64,000 bases of DNA, from NCBI RefSeq assembly GCF_029633865.1, contig NC_079215.1, positions 53,777,698 to 53,841,697 on the forward strand, given 5' to 3'. Source of the DNA: Lampris incognitus (lineage: Eukaryota; Chordata; Actinopteri; Lampriformes; Lampridae). Shown one piece after another: positions 51,901 to 57,786 of this stretch (positions are counted from its first letter, which is position 1; every line of letters begins with the position of its first letter). Position numbers and translations under genes: made by a program. Under the pieces are notes generated by a model. That model was not told the origin of the DNA. It did no database searches and saw only the letters and a list, made by a program, of their open reading frames with translations.

Positions 51901-52882
51901 TAAGTTTAAGGCATATCCTAATCACAAGTCCGTTAAACGTGTTAAGGCCATTACGCCACGAGGCTAAACACAGTCATTTTCCGTTCATTCGAAGACATCT
52001 GCAAACAAACGTTACCGTGATGGGATAGAAGAGGCAGGAGAGCCGTCCTTAACTGAACAGTCTGGCTGGTTGAGAAGACATGTGGCTGCCTCAGCCTGGC
52101 TAAACAGGATCCCTGGGTGCCTCGCTGTGGCCCACTATTAAGAAGTTAGCATGACACAAATGCAGATGATGAATTTTCATTTAAATCCATTTTTCTGTTT
52201 TATGGCTCGTTGTCAACATGTCAGTGTCAGAGAAAAATATCATGCTCTTAATAGCAGAGAATATAAAAAAAAAAGTGCTAGGATATTGACAAAGGTAAAA
52301 ACATAAATCGTTTTCACCAACCTGAAAGTAAAAGCACATCTTAATATTGATCAAGTAAAAATGTATTTAGATGGCACATTAATCCATATATAAACACCGG
52401 TGCTCCTTTGTGTGCTGTGTGTATTTACCAACTCTCCTCGGGCCCTCTGTCACAGTCACTGATTCTGTCTGACAAACACTCACACTATTTTTTTTGTACC
52501 CTTTCAGACTTTCTCCTGCAGCCCTTCCTTTGTCTCTGCAGTTGTGTGTGTATGTGTGTGTGTGTGAGAGAGTGTGTCGTAACACATCTGTCTATGTCTG
52601 TGCAGAGTATCAGCAGGGTCTGTGTGAACCTCAGCTCTATGTCATCACAGGAAGAGGGAACCACAGCCAGGGGGGCGTGGCCCGCATCCGCCCCGCCGTT
52701 AAAGACTACCTCACCAGCAAACACTATAGGTACACACACACAAACACACACATACATGAGAAAGAGGCCCCATGCACACGATACTTACTCTCCACTCTTT
52801 TGCTTTATCCCTTTTGCTCATCTCTTTGCCTCCCAGGTTCACTGAGCCACAGCCAGGTCTAATGTTGGTTTCTCTGAAGTGA
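24881..52882 (+). CDS. N4BP2: N4BP2, NEDD4-binding protein 2 (16 coding exons, 1904 aa)
   Basis: Exons read from GT-AG junctions with continuous phase: 24881-25133, 25864-26872, 26962-27086, 27351-27439, 27766-27842, 28010-28150, 31631-34533, 34677-34762, 34924-34969, 43674-43897, 46296-46420, 46749-46875, 47013-47183, 50223-50391, 52606-52729, 52837-52882. The sum is 5715 nt, giving 1904 residues and TGA; the human protein is about 1770. Domains in order: CUE-like (about 55-97), P-loop GAPGSGKS (about 411-418) in a polynucleotide-kinase-like domain (about 402-560), a long acidic low-complexity region with a GDWPSK motif shared with the human protein, a CUE/UBA-like segment near the end of exon 7, DUF1771 (about 1745-1815), and Smr (about 1824-1904, LDLHGLHVDEAL and TGRGNHSQGG). 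The family binds BCL3 and NEDD4; 5'-kinase and nicking activities are reported for mammalian N4BP2. I noticed no PPxY motif. Introns are full of mobile DNA; intron 9 is 8.7 kb. Confidence 0.93.
25701..25785 (+). mobile_element. Short copy of the 11199 element in N4BP2 intron 1
   Basis: GTGAATGTTCTCATTCATCC...CAACTCCTTTGGATG is an internally deleted version (85 bp). It is flanked by ACACTTTAACTG on both sides (25689-25700 and 25786-25797), again 12 bp. It lies 78 bp upstream of the exon 2 acceptor. Confidence 0.75.
25864..28150 (+). CDS. N4BP2: N4BP2 exons 2-6: linker and polynucleotide-kinase-like domain
   Basis: Exon 2 (25864-26872) opens with the end of the CUE domain and carries a Pro/Ser-rich linker. 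It closes with VLVLLRGAPGSGKSTLAR, a Walker A loop split by the intron within the Arg codon. Exon 3 (26962-27086) gives ALSTDDYF and GEAHEWNHRR, exon 4 (27351-27439) gives PIIIDNTHMQAWEM, exon 5 (27766-27842) gives YKVLFREPDTWWK, and exon 6 (28010-28150) gives HGVSMESIRRMLERYERF. This matches the P-loop kinase fold of human N4BP2 residue for residue at the motifs. All key motif residues are present, so kinase competence is plausible. Confidence 0.92.
27941..27980 (+). repeat. (TG)n microsatellite next to the N4BP2 exon 6 acceptor
   Basis: About 18 TG units, then GCGCGTGTGCGCGC, ending about 30 nt before the acceptor TGTACAG at 28009. No normal polypyrimidine tract lies between. Confidence 0.9.
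28151..28674 (+). other. N4BP2 intron 6, proximal part
   Basis: No gene. Near 28565 the words GGATAGGGATGGGG and AATCGATTCAATGC resemble the start of a decayed DNA transposon. Its partner may be near 31470 (CTACCCAACCCTAATCG), with the Penelope cluster inserted between. Confidence 0.35.
28675..29660 (-). pseudogene. Penelope-like element, C-terminal RT and GIY-YIG part with tail
   Basis: On the minus strand VYHKPTHTDQFDSHHPLHHK (29470-29540 region) is the conserved Penelope segment after the RT. Further on, KCQEDCSDLYIEETKQ fits the Cys-containing linker and YIG part of the GIY-YIG nuclease. The GAAATGTATCC...AATAAACATTC tail follows. Frameshifts and stops make it inactive. Confidence 0.75.
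29735..30421 (+). pseudogene. Penelope-like element, N-terminal RT region preceded by an inverted tail
   Basis: ORF 29896-30426 shows IIIFPVDKGRSTVVLNQTDY and PSLYGLPKIHK, diagnostic of the N-terminal half of Penelope RT. Upstream (29735-29890) is an inverted copy of the Penelope tail, as expected for this class, where terminal repeats occur in inverted orientation. The frame is cut at 30421 by an RTE fragment. Confidence 0.75.
30422..30610 (+). mobile_element. RTE-type LINE RT fragment inside the Penelope element
   Basis: Frame LISHSMKIWERVIEARLRGE then QQYGFMPRKSTTDAMFALRM is the RTE RT fingers/palm, nearly identical to 35575-35765. Only about 190 bp are present. Confidence 0.7.
30611..31230 (+). 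mobile_element. Two tandem Penelope tails, the second split by a MITE
   Basis: Tail 1 is about 30611-30850 (GTCAATAAATGTTCTATCCA, then TTGATTTTCTTACCTGGAT). Tail 2 is about 30870-31215, with the same order. Tail 2 is interrupted at 31043-31141. Confidence 0.65.
31043..31141. mobile_element. Harbinger-like MITE, 99 bp, TTA target duplication
   Basis: Inverted ends CCTTTTCCCACTGGCC and ATAGTGGGAAAAGG with inner CCGCCTTT/AAAGGCGG. The flanks are TTA and TTA. Undisturbed Penelope tails have a single CACTTAGATGAG here. A half copy lies at 54763-54800. Confidence 0.7.
31631..34533 (+). CDS. N4BP2: N4BP2 exon 7: giant acidic disordered exon with CUE-like segment
   Basis: This 2903-nt exon encodes about 968 residues, rich in Ser, Glu, Asp and Gly. 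The motif DFIGDWPSKAGLEQR resembles the GDWP repeats of human N4BP2. Near the C-terminal third, LRILSRHFKLVSFDTLEDLY followed by CHQDLEWTTNLLLDS looks like a CUE/UBA helix bundle. The exon ends with a charged coiled-coil-like stretch (EIEMREKKQKKVEAKERRDW). The acceptor is ctacctag and the donor is G|GTAACT. The size of one internal exon is unusual, but a large central exon is typical of this gene. Confidence 0.9.
34677..46875 (+). CDS. N4BP2: N4BP2 exons 8-12: linker and second CUE-like region
   Basis: Exon 8 (34677-34762) gives NLAKLLYQKWKDTIQ, exon 9 (34924-34969, only 46 nt) EGQRQAALSYHLLQE, exon 10 (43674-43897) an ordinary linker ending RDIMTEERARQRDMEK, exon 11 (46296-46420) LYSLFPAVDKDFLQDIFRDH, and exon 12 (46749-46875) YCLVQTKQFLNSLL. 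Exons 11-12 together form a CUE-like helical segment (FPxxD...L..IF.DH). Frames join without stops and each junction has GT-AG. Exon 10 lacks an internal early Met, so a simple ORF scan misses it. Confidence 0.88.
35370..36765 (+). pseudogene. RTE-type LINE remnant, RT to 3' end
   Basis: In order: KAVSPDDIPVEAWRCLGE, MPEEWTSILVPIFKNKGD, ERYGFMPQKSTIDTMFALR, FKVEVGLHQGLALNPFLFS, MMFADDIVICSESRE (the catalytic ADD), RWCGHVRRRDAGYIGR and MIRCGDPQWEQPK. These are RTE-clade RT and C-terminal motifs. Frameshifts and stops are frequent. The 3' end is GTAGTAGTAGTAAA near 36763. It lies in intron 9 of N4BP2. Confidence 0.8.
36900..38935 (-). pseudogene. L1/Tx1-like LINE, C-terminal and RT part
   Basis: On the minus strand: a region with LCADDIVVFLT (RT catalytic motif, about 38780-38825), ERGGLQVPNFLWYYCA (about 38275-38325), FDDLQRIYNIPSKHLFKCLQ (37880-37940), and CIKCGLEEVTLFHCLWSGP (37060-37120), the Cys/His C-terminal motif of L1 ORF2. 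A SINE is inserted at 37294-37723. The frame is decayed. Confidence 0.75.
37294..37723 (-). mobile_element. tRNA-headed SINE, family 1, copy 4
   Basis: Reverse-orientation copy inserted into an L1/Tx1-like LINE. It is flanked by the 11-bp duplication ATCTTCAGTGA (37283-37293 and 37724-37734). Confidence 0.85.
39010..39245 (-). mobile_element. RTE-type LINE 3' end fragment
   Basis: The minus strand encodes the KRKRGRPRKRWRDQIGEDMR-like tail and ends in GGCGACCCCTGAGAAACAGG, the usual RTE 3' end. Confidence 0.6.
39250..39838 (+). pseudogene. L2-type LINE fragment, endonuclease/RT linker
   Basis: Frames HTLDLIISKGLNIAKVVMTD, TLSDHSCVFFESTI, LSWVSVNELVDNFNSRITDV and ALFATVDRLT are the standard order in fish L2-group ORF2. 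A C run of 17 near 39751 and frameshifts break it. It may belong to the same copy as 40555-40985. Confidence 0.7.
39840..40215 (+). mobile_element. piggyBac-like non-autonomous sequence (direct repeats)
   Basis: GACCATGGGCGGTCAAATTG...GTCAAGATAAATACC (39864-39927) recurs as GACCATGAGCGGCCAGTTTT...GTCAAGATACATACC (40117-40176). The same sequence is inverted at 17.1 kb. Confidence 0.4.
40555..40985 (+). mobile_element. LINE 3' end (L2/Rex1-group)
   Basis: Peptide fragments YISDLLLHYEPSRPLRSFG and GEAPFSFYAPHIWNKLPEN, then CACTTTGAATTGCCTTGTTG and ATAAATAAATTTGCC at the end, are a common fish LINE terminus. Confidence 0.65.
40985..41830 (-). pseudogene. RTE-type LINE remnant, second lineage
   Basis: The minus strand gives MEKAYDRVLREELWYCLRVK, VKVGLHQGSALSPFLFVI, WSMMFADDIVLVNKDEERLE and ETRLRWFGHVWREGVDDIG. 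It is diverged from the 35.4-kb copy and has stops between 41140 and 41390. Confidence 0.75.
41885..43445 (-). pseudogene. L1/Tx1-like LINE, endonuclease and N-terminal RT part
   Basis: On the minus strand: MFLQQTH (43405-43430, L1 endonuclease ETH region), GEIINGRGFNC (43090-43130, GDFN region), LDFFLISLTSLSNVEE (42880-42930), RPPRWRFVP (42770-42800), and CMKGGKAAGPDGPPIDTYK (42080-42160). This is the first half of the ORF2 whose second half lies at 36.9-38.9 kb. The gap is filled by later insertions. Confidence 0.7.
44680..44965 (+). pseudogene. LINE RT fragment
   Basis: After one frameshift the frame reads FRANRTTSFALIEFVDEITK then LKKAFDTVDHELLIRKI, the RT domain-0 to A motifs (with the catalytic AFDTVDH). 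A V-SINE relative begins immediately after it. Confidence 0.65.
44973..45265 (+). mobile_element. V-SINE relative with a different 3' tail, inserted in a LINE fragment
   Basis: The head CCCAGTGGTTAGTACTGTTG, B box GGGTTCGAACTCC, and core GTCTGCGTGGGTTTTCTTC are V-SINE. The tail (ACTCCTGTCTGTGCCCCTGA onward) differs from the copies at 7.3 kb but matches 51.3 kb. Confidence 0.75.
45283..45765 (+). repeat. Tandem duplication, about 260-bp unit, rich in ATGCATAATTATGCAT
   Basis: CTTATGATCCT...GGAGGTGGTAGGTATTGT (45283-45320 and 45543-45580) starts each unit. ATGCATAATTATGCA, TATGCAAAATATGCAT and AAAAATGGCTAAAAACCAC follow in both. A 35-bp sub-repeat (AAACCACTTTTCTCGGCATT) occurs at 45672 and 45733. 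Confidence 0.7.
45960..46250 (+). mobile_element. Penelope-like element 3' tail
   Basis: Peptide-like remnant RVHLSPSYNAVIANIPKSSV, then GTTGAAACGTTTCTGTCAAT, AATAAACGTTATGTCCAGAT and GAACTGATTCAGCTTTATTT. It ends 45 bp before exon 11 of N4BP2. Confidence 0.65.
47013..52882 (+). CDS. N4BP2: N4BP2 exons 13-16: DUF1771 and Smr domain
   Basis: Exon 13 (47013-47183) has YPEYDDFRAEASLQRKRQ and exon 14 (50223-50391) begins GRLHQQQMREANHRAA; together they are DUF1771. Exon 14 continues into the Smr start LDLHGLHVDEALEHL. Exon 15 (52606-52729) has LYVITGRGNHSQGGVARI, the Smr GRGxHS loop, and exon 16 ends FTEPQPGLMLVSLK then TGA at 52880-52882. The Smr domain of the family is linked to DNA-nicking activity. 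The acceptor of exon 13 could alternatively be six bases upstream at 47007, adding Gly-Gln. Confidence 0.93.
47325..47376 (-). mobile_element. Short V-SINE tail fragment
   Basis: CCATCCATTATCCAAGCCGC and GGGTCACGGGATGCTGGAG match the tail of the V-SINEs. Confidence 0.5.
47934..49134. mobile_element. Tc1/mariner derivative made of two long inverted copies (1201 bp)
   Basis: It starts TACACTACCGTTCAAAAGTT and ends AACTTTTGAACGGTAGTGTA, with TA at each flank. The left arm (47934-48474) and right arm (48597-49134) are near-identical reverse complements of about 540 bp. Each arm holds the Tc1 end, its leader and the first codons of a transposase. About 120 bp of single-copy sequence lie in the middle. 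It lies in intron 13 of N4BP2. Confidence 0.88.
48466..48753 (-). pseudogene. Tc1-like transposase, N-terminal fragment
   Basis: 95 residues beginning MARKRELSSETRQSILVL, with the helix-turn-helix YSMREIAKKLKISYTGVYYS and the GRPRCTTEQED hook (GRPR). This is the DNA-binding half of a Tc1 transposase. The catalytic DDE part is missing. The same first residues are encoded in the opposite arm from 48315. Confidence 0.85.
49135..50222 (+). other. N4BP2 intron 13, distal part
   Basis: No repeat or gene recognised apart from a C run at 50030-50037. Plain AT-rich intron ending in the acceptor CCCCACTCAG. Confidence 0.4.
50435..50720 (-). repeat. Interspersed repeat fragment after N4BP2 exon 14
   Basis: TTTATATAGCGCTTTTATAG and AAAGCACTTCAAATTGAAG are words of a common fish repeat whose minus strand ends with a TATA-rich tail. 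Family not named. Confidence 0.45.
50930..51047 (-). mobile_element. V-SINE tail fragment
   Basis: TTCCATTATCCAAACCGCTT through GACAGGCCGCCAGGCCATC, the same tail as at 7.3 kb. Confidence 0.65.
51318..51680 (+). mobile_element. V-SINE relative, second copy with the alternate tail
   Basis: GGCGGCATGGTGACGCAGTG starts the tRNA-like head. The B box GGGTTCGAACCCC and the core GTTTGCATGTTCTCCCCGTG follow, with a tail like that of the 44973 copy. It lies in intron 14 of N4BP2. Confidence 0.8.
52540..52570 (+). repeat. (TG)n tract before the N4BP2 exon 15 acceptor
   Basis: TGTGTGTGTATGTGTGTGTG then GAGAGAGTGTGTC, 35-65 nt upstream of exon 15. The following intron begins GTACACACACACAAACACAC. Confidence 0.8.
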
Positions 52883-53032
52883 ATGGAACATAATGGAGCA
52901 GATGGAACCTTCTCAAAGTTTTTATGGAGGGCAGCCGCCCCCCTCTCTGTGCCTCTGACAAATGCTTGTCCTCTGGTCATCTAGGCCCTCAGACGTCTCT
53001 CTCACTGTCCCTTTTTCACTGGTCTCACCATG

Positions 53033-53036
<4 letters not shown>

Positions 53037-53105
<69 letters not shown>
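53037..53105 (+). repeat. (CT)n microsatellite
   Basis: About 34 CT units just downstream of the N4BP2 stop, with a second short CT tract at 53200-53222. Confidence 0.95.
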
Positions 53106-53110
<5 letters not shown>

Positions 53111-53704
53111 GTGTGTGTGGAGGAGGACTTAATAGTGGCAGCCCTACTCTCTGCCCTTCAGACCATATACAAACTCAAATCTCAACATTCTGATTCAGTC
53201 TCTCTCTCCCTCTCTCTCTCTCTTACACTCTATCCTTCTCATCAGTCCAATAACTGCCACAATTCAGAGTTTCAGTTCATCCTTTTTTGCTAGGTGTGTG
53301 TAGAAGAATGACAAACTGAATATGTGTAAATAATTTAAATTAGGATTACTGTACCTTTTGTAAAGCTACATTATGTGTACATTTTAACCGTAAAGATCTT
53401 ATAACTGTATATTTTGCTTTACATTTAAGTTGCTTTCAAGCTATGTCTTTTTAAATCAATTTAACAGAGAATTCCTCTGGAGACCACATGATCAATATTC
53501 TACAGTATGTAATAATATAATGGGATGTTACGTATTCTCACGGGAGATCATATCATTGTTTTCTCGTTGCTTTTATATAATATGCAGACATTTTGTTTGG
53601 TAAGCTTTAAGATGTTAAAGTAACCCTCATTCATGAAGATTGCATGTGGTCCTTTACTGTTGAAGTCAGAGGTTGTTCACTGAGATGTGTTAAATCCAAA
53701 AATG

Positions 53705-53815
53705 TACATGCGCAATAATCCAGGTAAGAAAATCAAAGAAGGTGGAATCGGTTCATCTGGACACAACGTTTACTGAGAGAGAACTGTTTCATCACTCACC
53801 TCTTCAGGCCGTGAC
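53705..53815 (-). mobile_element. Penelope tail fragment
   Basis: GCAATAATCCAGGTAAGAAA, ATCAAAGAAGGTGGAATCGG and ACACAACGTTTACTGAGAG match the inverted tails at 28.7 kb. Confidence 0.6.
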
Positions 53816-54193
53816 ACACCAGTGTCGGGCCGTCAGGCGAGCATCTGCGGCCCTAGTTTTTGCGGCGTGTCCCGCACCGTTGGCACTAGTTGGGCCCATC
53901 AGCAGCTTTTCGGCCGATTCAGATTCAGCATTGTTGAATCAGCGGCGGAGCCTGTCGGTGAGAGAGATCACTGATTGGCTGTTCAGCTTAGCGAATCAGT
54001 GCACGAGAAGAGAAACGGAAGTTACAAAAGCAAGCAAACGACCAAGACACGAGGCCACACACAGAAGGCCCTTTCATTGTTTGTCTTCATCTCGCCTGAA
54101 CATTTCGCCTCCACCTCTTCCTTTCTTCTTCCACAACCAAAAGACCAAGGGCCAGTGCCATTTGCAACTTTTTGTCAGACGTATTCTCGATTA

Positions 54194-54760
54194 TGTAAAC
54201 TACAAAAGACTCACTGGCCAGTCGCCAGGAGTTTGCCCCTTTACTCGAGCAGTTGAGTTGGCCCCTTTACGCGAGCGGTCAGCGATGTCGCTTTGTGGTG
54301 CAGTGTACACCTCGGATCGAATCCCGCACGGGGCAAGAAAATAGCTTGGTGGCAGCAGTGGGCTCCGGAAGTGTCCGGAAGGGTGCAGATCCTCGTGGGT
54401 TGATGCTAGATCCAATGGGGTGTAGGCACGGAAGTAGACGTGATTTGTTGTTGGTTAGGGTTTAAACTCTTTTTGAATTTCCATTGTTAGCAAGCGTTAA
54501 CATTAGCCATCGTTACAGTACAATTTGGCAATGTTAAGGTCAGGTGTAAGCTAGCTAGCTAAATGTTTCAGTGCGCTTTGAGGTTCCGCGCTGTCTATTG
54601 GCTGACGCAACAGCCAATCACAGCTACTTCCGTGCCGACACCCCATTGGATCTAGCATCAACCATCCTCATAGGTCTCTTTGGAGCGCGGGAGTAACAAA
54701 GTGTGAGGGCAAGCTTCCGGGAGAGGGTGACTACTGTAAACTACAAAAGACATTAACCAC
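54194..54760 (+). mobile_element. TRIM-like element, subfamily B, split by a MITE and truncated in its 3' LTR
   Basis: The 5' LTR is about 54194-54345 (TGTAAACTAC... to ...AAATAGC), with CGATGTCGCTTTGTGG and ATCGAATCCCGC matching the 24-kb copy. The primer-binding site TGGTGGCAGCAGTGGG starts at 54347. The interior is interrupted at 54396-54663 by a DNA transposon. It resumes with the sequence GGAGCGCGGGA shared with the 24-kb copy. The 3' LTR restarts TGTAAACTACAAAAGAC at 54734 but is lost after about 25 bp, where a Harbinger-like MITE fragment and a Penelope tail begin. Confidence 0.75.
54396..54663. mobile_element. Non-autonomous DNA transposon (MITE) nested in the TRIM
   Basis: Terminal inverted repeats of about 38 bp (GGTTGATGCTAGATCCAATG outward at both ends, with one or two mismatches) bound 268 bp without coding potential. 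The flanks are ATCCTCG on the left and ATCCTCA on the right. Because the uninterrupted TRIM at 24 kb has a single ATCCTCG there, this is a target duplication of about 7-8 bp, suggesting hAT. Confidence 0.7.
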
Positions 54761-54762
54761 CA

Positions 54763-54800
54763 AAGGCGGATGTTAGCGGGTTTTTTGGCCAGTGTGAAAG
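54763..54800. mobile_element. Half copy of the 31043 Harbinger-like MITE
   Basis: AAAGGCGGATGTTAGCGGG followed by TTTTTTGGCCAGTGTGAAA is the reverse complement of the left arm at 31045-31080. Confidence 0.6.
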
Positions 54801-54985
54801 TACACCCATTTGCATATGAAACCGGTCGTTGGTTTCAGTCGTTATGCCGCTGTGTTCTTTATAAGGGTGGGGATACCTGCAGTTCAGTTTAGACTGAAGA
54901 GGTCACTTAGATGCGTGATGAAACGTTTCTGTCAATAAATGAGTCCAGATGAACTGATTCAACTTTATTTGATTTCCATGTCAGC
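54800..54985 (+). mobile_element. Penelope tail fragment
   Basis: CATATGAAACCGGTCGTTGG, GACTGAAGAGGTCACTTAGA, GATGAAACGTTTCTGTCAAT and GAACTGATTCAACTTTATTT in the usual order. Confidence 0.65.
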
Positions 54986-56009
54986 TGAAGTGCCCATTGG
55001 CCAGTGCACATAGTTTGCCCATTTTGTCATCAGATGATAAGAATACGCCTCAGATGAACAACTTGATTGAAATTAATTGAATGGCTTTTGTTGAGTTTAA
55101 AATGGGCACTATAGACTTGCTTTTGTCTTATATAGCAGCTTCTAACAATCAAAACACTAGCATGTCGTAAATAATTCTTGGTGATATAATGTAAGATTAG
55201 CTCCTACAGCATTCTGACTCAGGTAATGACGTCACGTGGTCAAGGTTTCTGTCCGAGGCCGGTTGATTGTTGATGTTAATTTTAATGCTGCCATCAGGGG
55301 TTACTCTCATGGCTTTTTTTAACGACTGTGCCAAAACGGTGGTTGTGGCAATACATAGTTCTCAGGTTGCCAGGCCAGTTCACAGGTTTTTAAAACCAGT
55401 TTTATTTTATCCCTTTGTATTAATTTTCACAAATGTGAATTTGACATATGTACATTTTACCTGCACAATGCCCAGTGTTAGTGAATTACAGAGAAATGTA
55501 TATTTTTGTACACTTATTCTTTTCTTGATTTTAATTATTAAAGTGTTATTTAATTATGGTACATGACTTTTGGTGTGTGTGTTTTTTGATTATGTACACT
55601 TGTGAGGACCAAATGTCCCAATGAGCATAGTGAAATAACAATGAACCACCTACCTTGTGGGGAATTTTTTTTTTTTTGGGAAAGGGAAAGGGGTTGTGTC
55701 TGGACTAGGGGTTAGGTTTACGGTTACAGCTGGGATCATGGTTACTGTTTAGACCCAGTATTAAAGTTAAGTAATAGGATTAGAGTGAAGGTTAGGTTTA
55801 AAATTGGGTTATTTTTGCTCAATTTCAAATTAATTTTGGGTTTTGGGGTTAGGGAAGTAGGATTTTGACTAACGTATTTTTATCAAGGACATAGACAAAC
55901 CATTCTCCGATAGCAACATTGCTGTGGCCCGGACCCGTCCCACACCCTACTTTCATCTTTCTTTCATTCGGCCCACATACCGCGTGGAATGATGGCACTT
56001 GGGCGGTCC
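54986..56009. other. Intergenic N4BP2-RHOH, no gene seen
   Basis: ORF 55267-55566 (99 aa) is hydrophobic and composition-driven. No family motif. 55700-55860 is rich in GGTTAGG-like words. Confidence 0.35.
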
Positions 56010-56335
56010 GCTCCTGTTTGCCAGATCTGGGCCAGAACCAAGCCACATGTGCCACATGTTTGCCAAAGGTGGCCCATATTTGTTTTGTGATATTTGGGCC
56101 ATATTCACCATTTACCACACAGGCCACTTCAGGGTCACATCCAGATTACATGTTGCCGAGAGCACCGCGTCTTTGCCATAAAAGGCCCACATTTGATTTG
56201 GCATATTTGGGCCATATTTACTATTATACATGTGGGCCACTTCAGGCTCACATCCATTTTGTCAGGGCCAGAAGAAGGCCGTCAGTGCCATCAGTGCTAC
56301 CTGAAGTGGCCCACATCTGGATGCTATCTGGGTTT
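56010..56335 (+). repeat. Degenerate tandem repeat built on a GGGCCA/TGGCCC word
   Basis: GGCCCATATTTG...TTTGGGCCATATTCACC and GGCCCACATTTG...TTTGGGCCATATTTACT are two units of about 110 bp, with GGGCCACTTCAGGCTCACAT-like linkers. Related words continue on both sides. Confidence 0.55.
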
Positions 56336-57415
56336 AATTTGTGTGTGTGTGTGTGTGTGGTTTGTATGCTTTTACAAAGTTACAATTTCATTTAGCAGAC
56401 GCACAACTGAAGAGTTAATACAACACAAGTAAGGAATTAGTCAAGAGGCGACAGTGCAAGGAAGTGCCAAAAAAACTACAGAAGAGAAGAGTCTGGCGAT
56501 AGTGACTTAGGGCCCCGTTGTGGCGGAAGTGCCAGGCGCCTTTCGTTGGCAGAGCGTAGTGAGCGGGACTGAGTGTAGACCTGAATGAGGGAGTTCAGGT
56601 AGGCGGGAGCCTACGCCCCAGCTGTGGGTTGACATTGAACAAAAATCTATCCCAGAACGTCCATTAAACTTATTCATGTATTCTTCAGGTATTAAAATTA
56701 GGGGGGGGGGGGGGACGGACTGCTTTCTTAAAAATTCAATATCGATCTGGCACTCTGCACATAAATATGGGGGTGAACCCATAACGATGTCACAATTTAC
56801 TCCTACCTGGGGGGAAAGGATAAATTCACACCCGGCAAAGCAGACGGGAGATTTAAAGTCTGGGTGAACACGGGTATTAAAAAAAAAAATCTCAGCTCTT
56901 CATGCAGACGGGACTTAATCAATTATGTGGAAGACACCAGAAACATTTTTTTTCAAATGCTTACAATAAGGAGCTTCATATTATCGGAGTACAAAAAGAT
57001 AACGCCCATACCTTCGTCGATTATTGAAAAAAAAAATTGCACTTGAAGGTGTAGACAATCAAGGCGATATATCAGGACTTCATAATTTATTGATGACCAA
57101 TTGTGAGGAATCATCATTAGACAAACTAAACGCTTGGAGAACAGATAGACGTGGAAATGTTGATATAAGGGATTAGGAAATGGCCTGTTTGAAAGCACAA
57201 ACACAACTACAAATAAACAACAAACGAAAAAACCAATAGCAGGGCTAGGCTACGACCCATTCGTCATTCAGTAAGTTTAACTTAACTCTGGACTCGTGTG
57301 TGTGTGTGCGAATCCTCGTCTGTCCGTAACTCGGGCGTTTCTACGCCAGCTGTCAAATGAGAAATGCCTTGCTCCATCACGGCGGCACAGCTGCTGTGGA
57401 GGCAGCCCACACGGC

Positions 57416-57446
<31 letters not shown>

Positions 57447-57539
57447 AACCAAGCGGATGCTACGAGGCGATAAGAGGAGAAACTCATAACTCACCGTTTT
57501 ACTCTTCACTTCCCCTCCCCCTCCTCCCCCTCCTTTGCA
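56336..57539. other. Intergenic sequence upstream of RHOH
   Basis: TG tract at 56340-56358, G run at 56701-56714, decayed LINE-like or viral-like traces not supported, and GC-rich sequence from about 57280. No gene is supported. The RHOH promoter probably lies in the GC-rich part. Confidence 0.35.
57415..57445 (+). repeat. (CA)n microsatellite upstream of RHOH
   Basis: About 13 CA units within the GC-rich region before the presumed RHOH non-coding exon. Confidence 0.9.
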
Positions 57540-57786
57540 GCCTCTCCCTCTCTTCATCGGCTCTCGGGGTTTGCGAGGCGGGCCGCTGGTTTACGCCAGG
57601 TCCAGTTCGTCCGCTTAACTGCCCTGGATCCTTTTAGAGTAATGGTTTATCCAAATCTAGGTGAATACACCAAACCAGAGGTCTAGTGACATGTTGTACT
57701 TTCCTTCTCTTTTGTCTGAAGTGTGGCGCAGGCAGCAGTCAACATCCGCCCGTTGAGGACGCAGATCAGGTCGACGGCTGACACTG
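57540..57786 (+). other. RHOH: Probable 5' non-coding exon of RHOH (5' end uncertain)
   Basis: GC-rich sequence ends in a strong donor, ACTG|GTAAGT, at 57786/57787. The next good acceptor on the plus strand before the RHOH coding exon is CCCTGTAG at 59838-59845. Mammalian RHOH has several 5' non-coding exons and one coding exon, so a 2.06-kb 5' UTR intron fits. The start coordinate is only a guess. Confidence 0.45.

Noticed and set aside
53742-54344. 200-aa ORF as a gene
   Set aside because: It spans a Penelope tail and a TRIM LTR; no conserved motif or splice support.
55919-56395. 158-aa ORF as a gene
   Set aside because: It follows the degenerate GGGCCA tandem repeat and is rich in repeat-encoded Cys/Pro.
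56676-57204. Possible viral or LINE coding trace upstream of RHOH
   Set aside because: Short ORFs only, no recognisable motif on either strand.
57296-57637. 113-aa ORF just upstream of the RHOH 5' exon
   Set aside because: Composition comes from CA repeats and GC-rich promoter DNA; no homology recognised.
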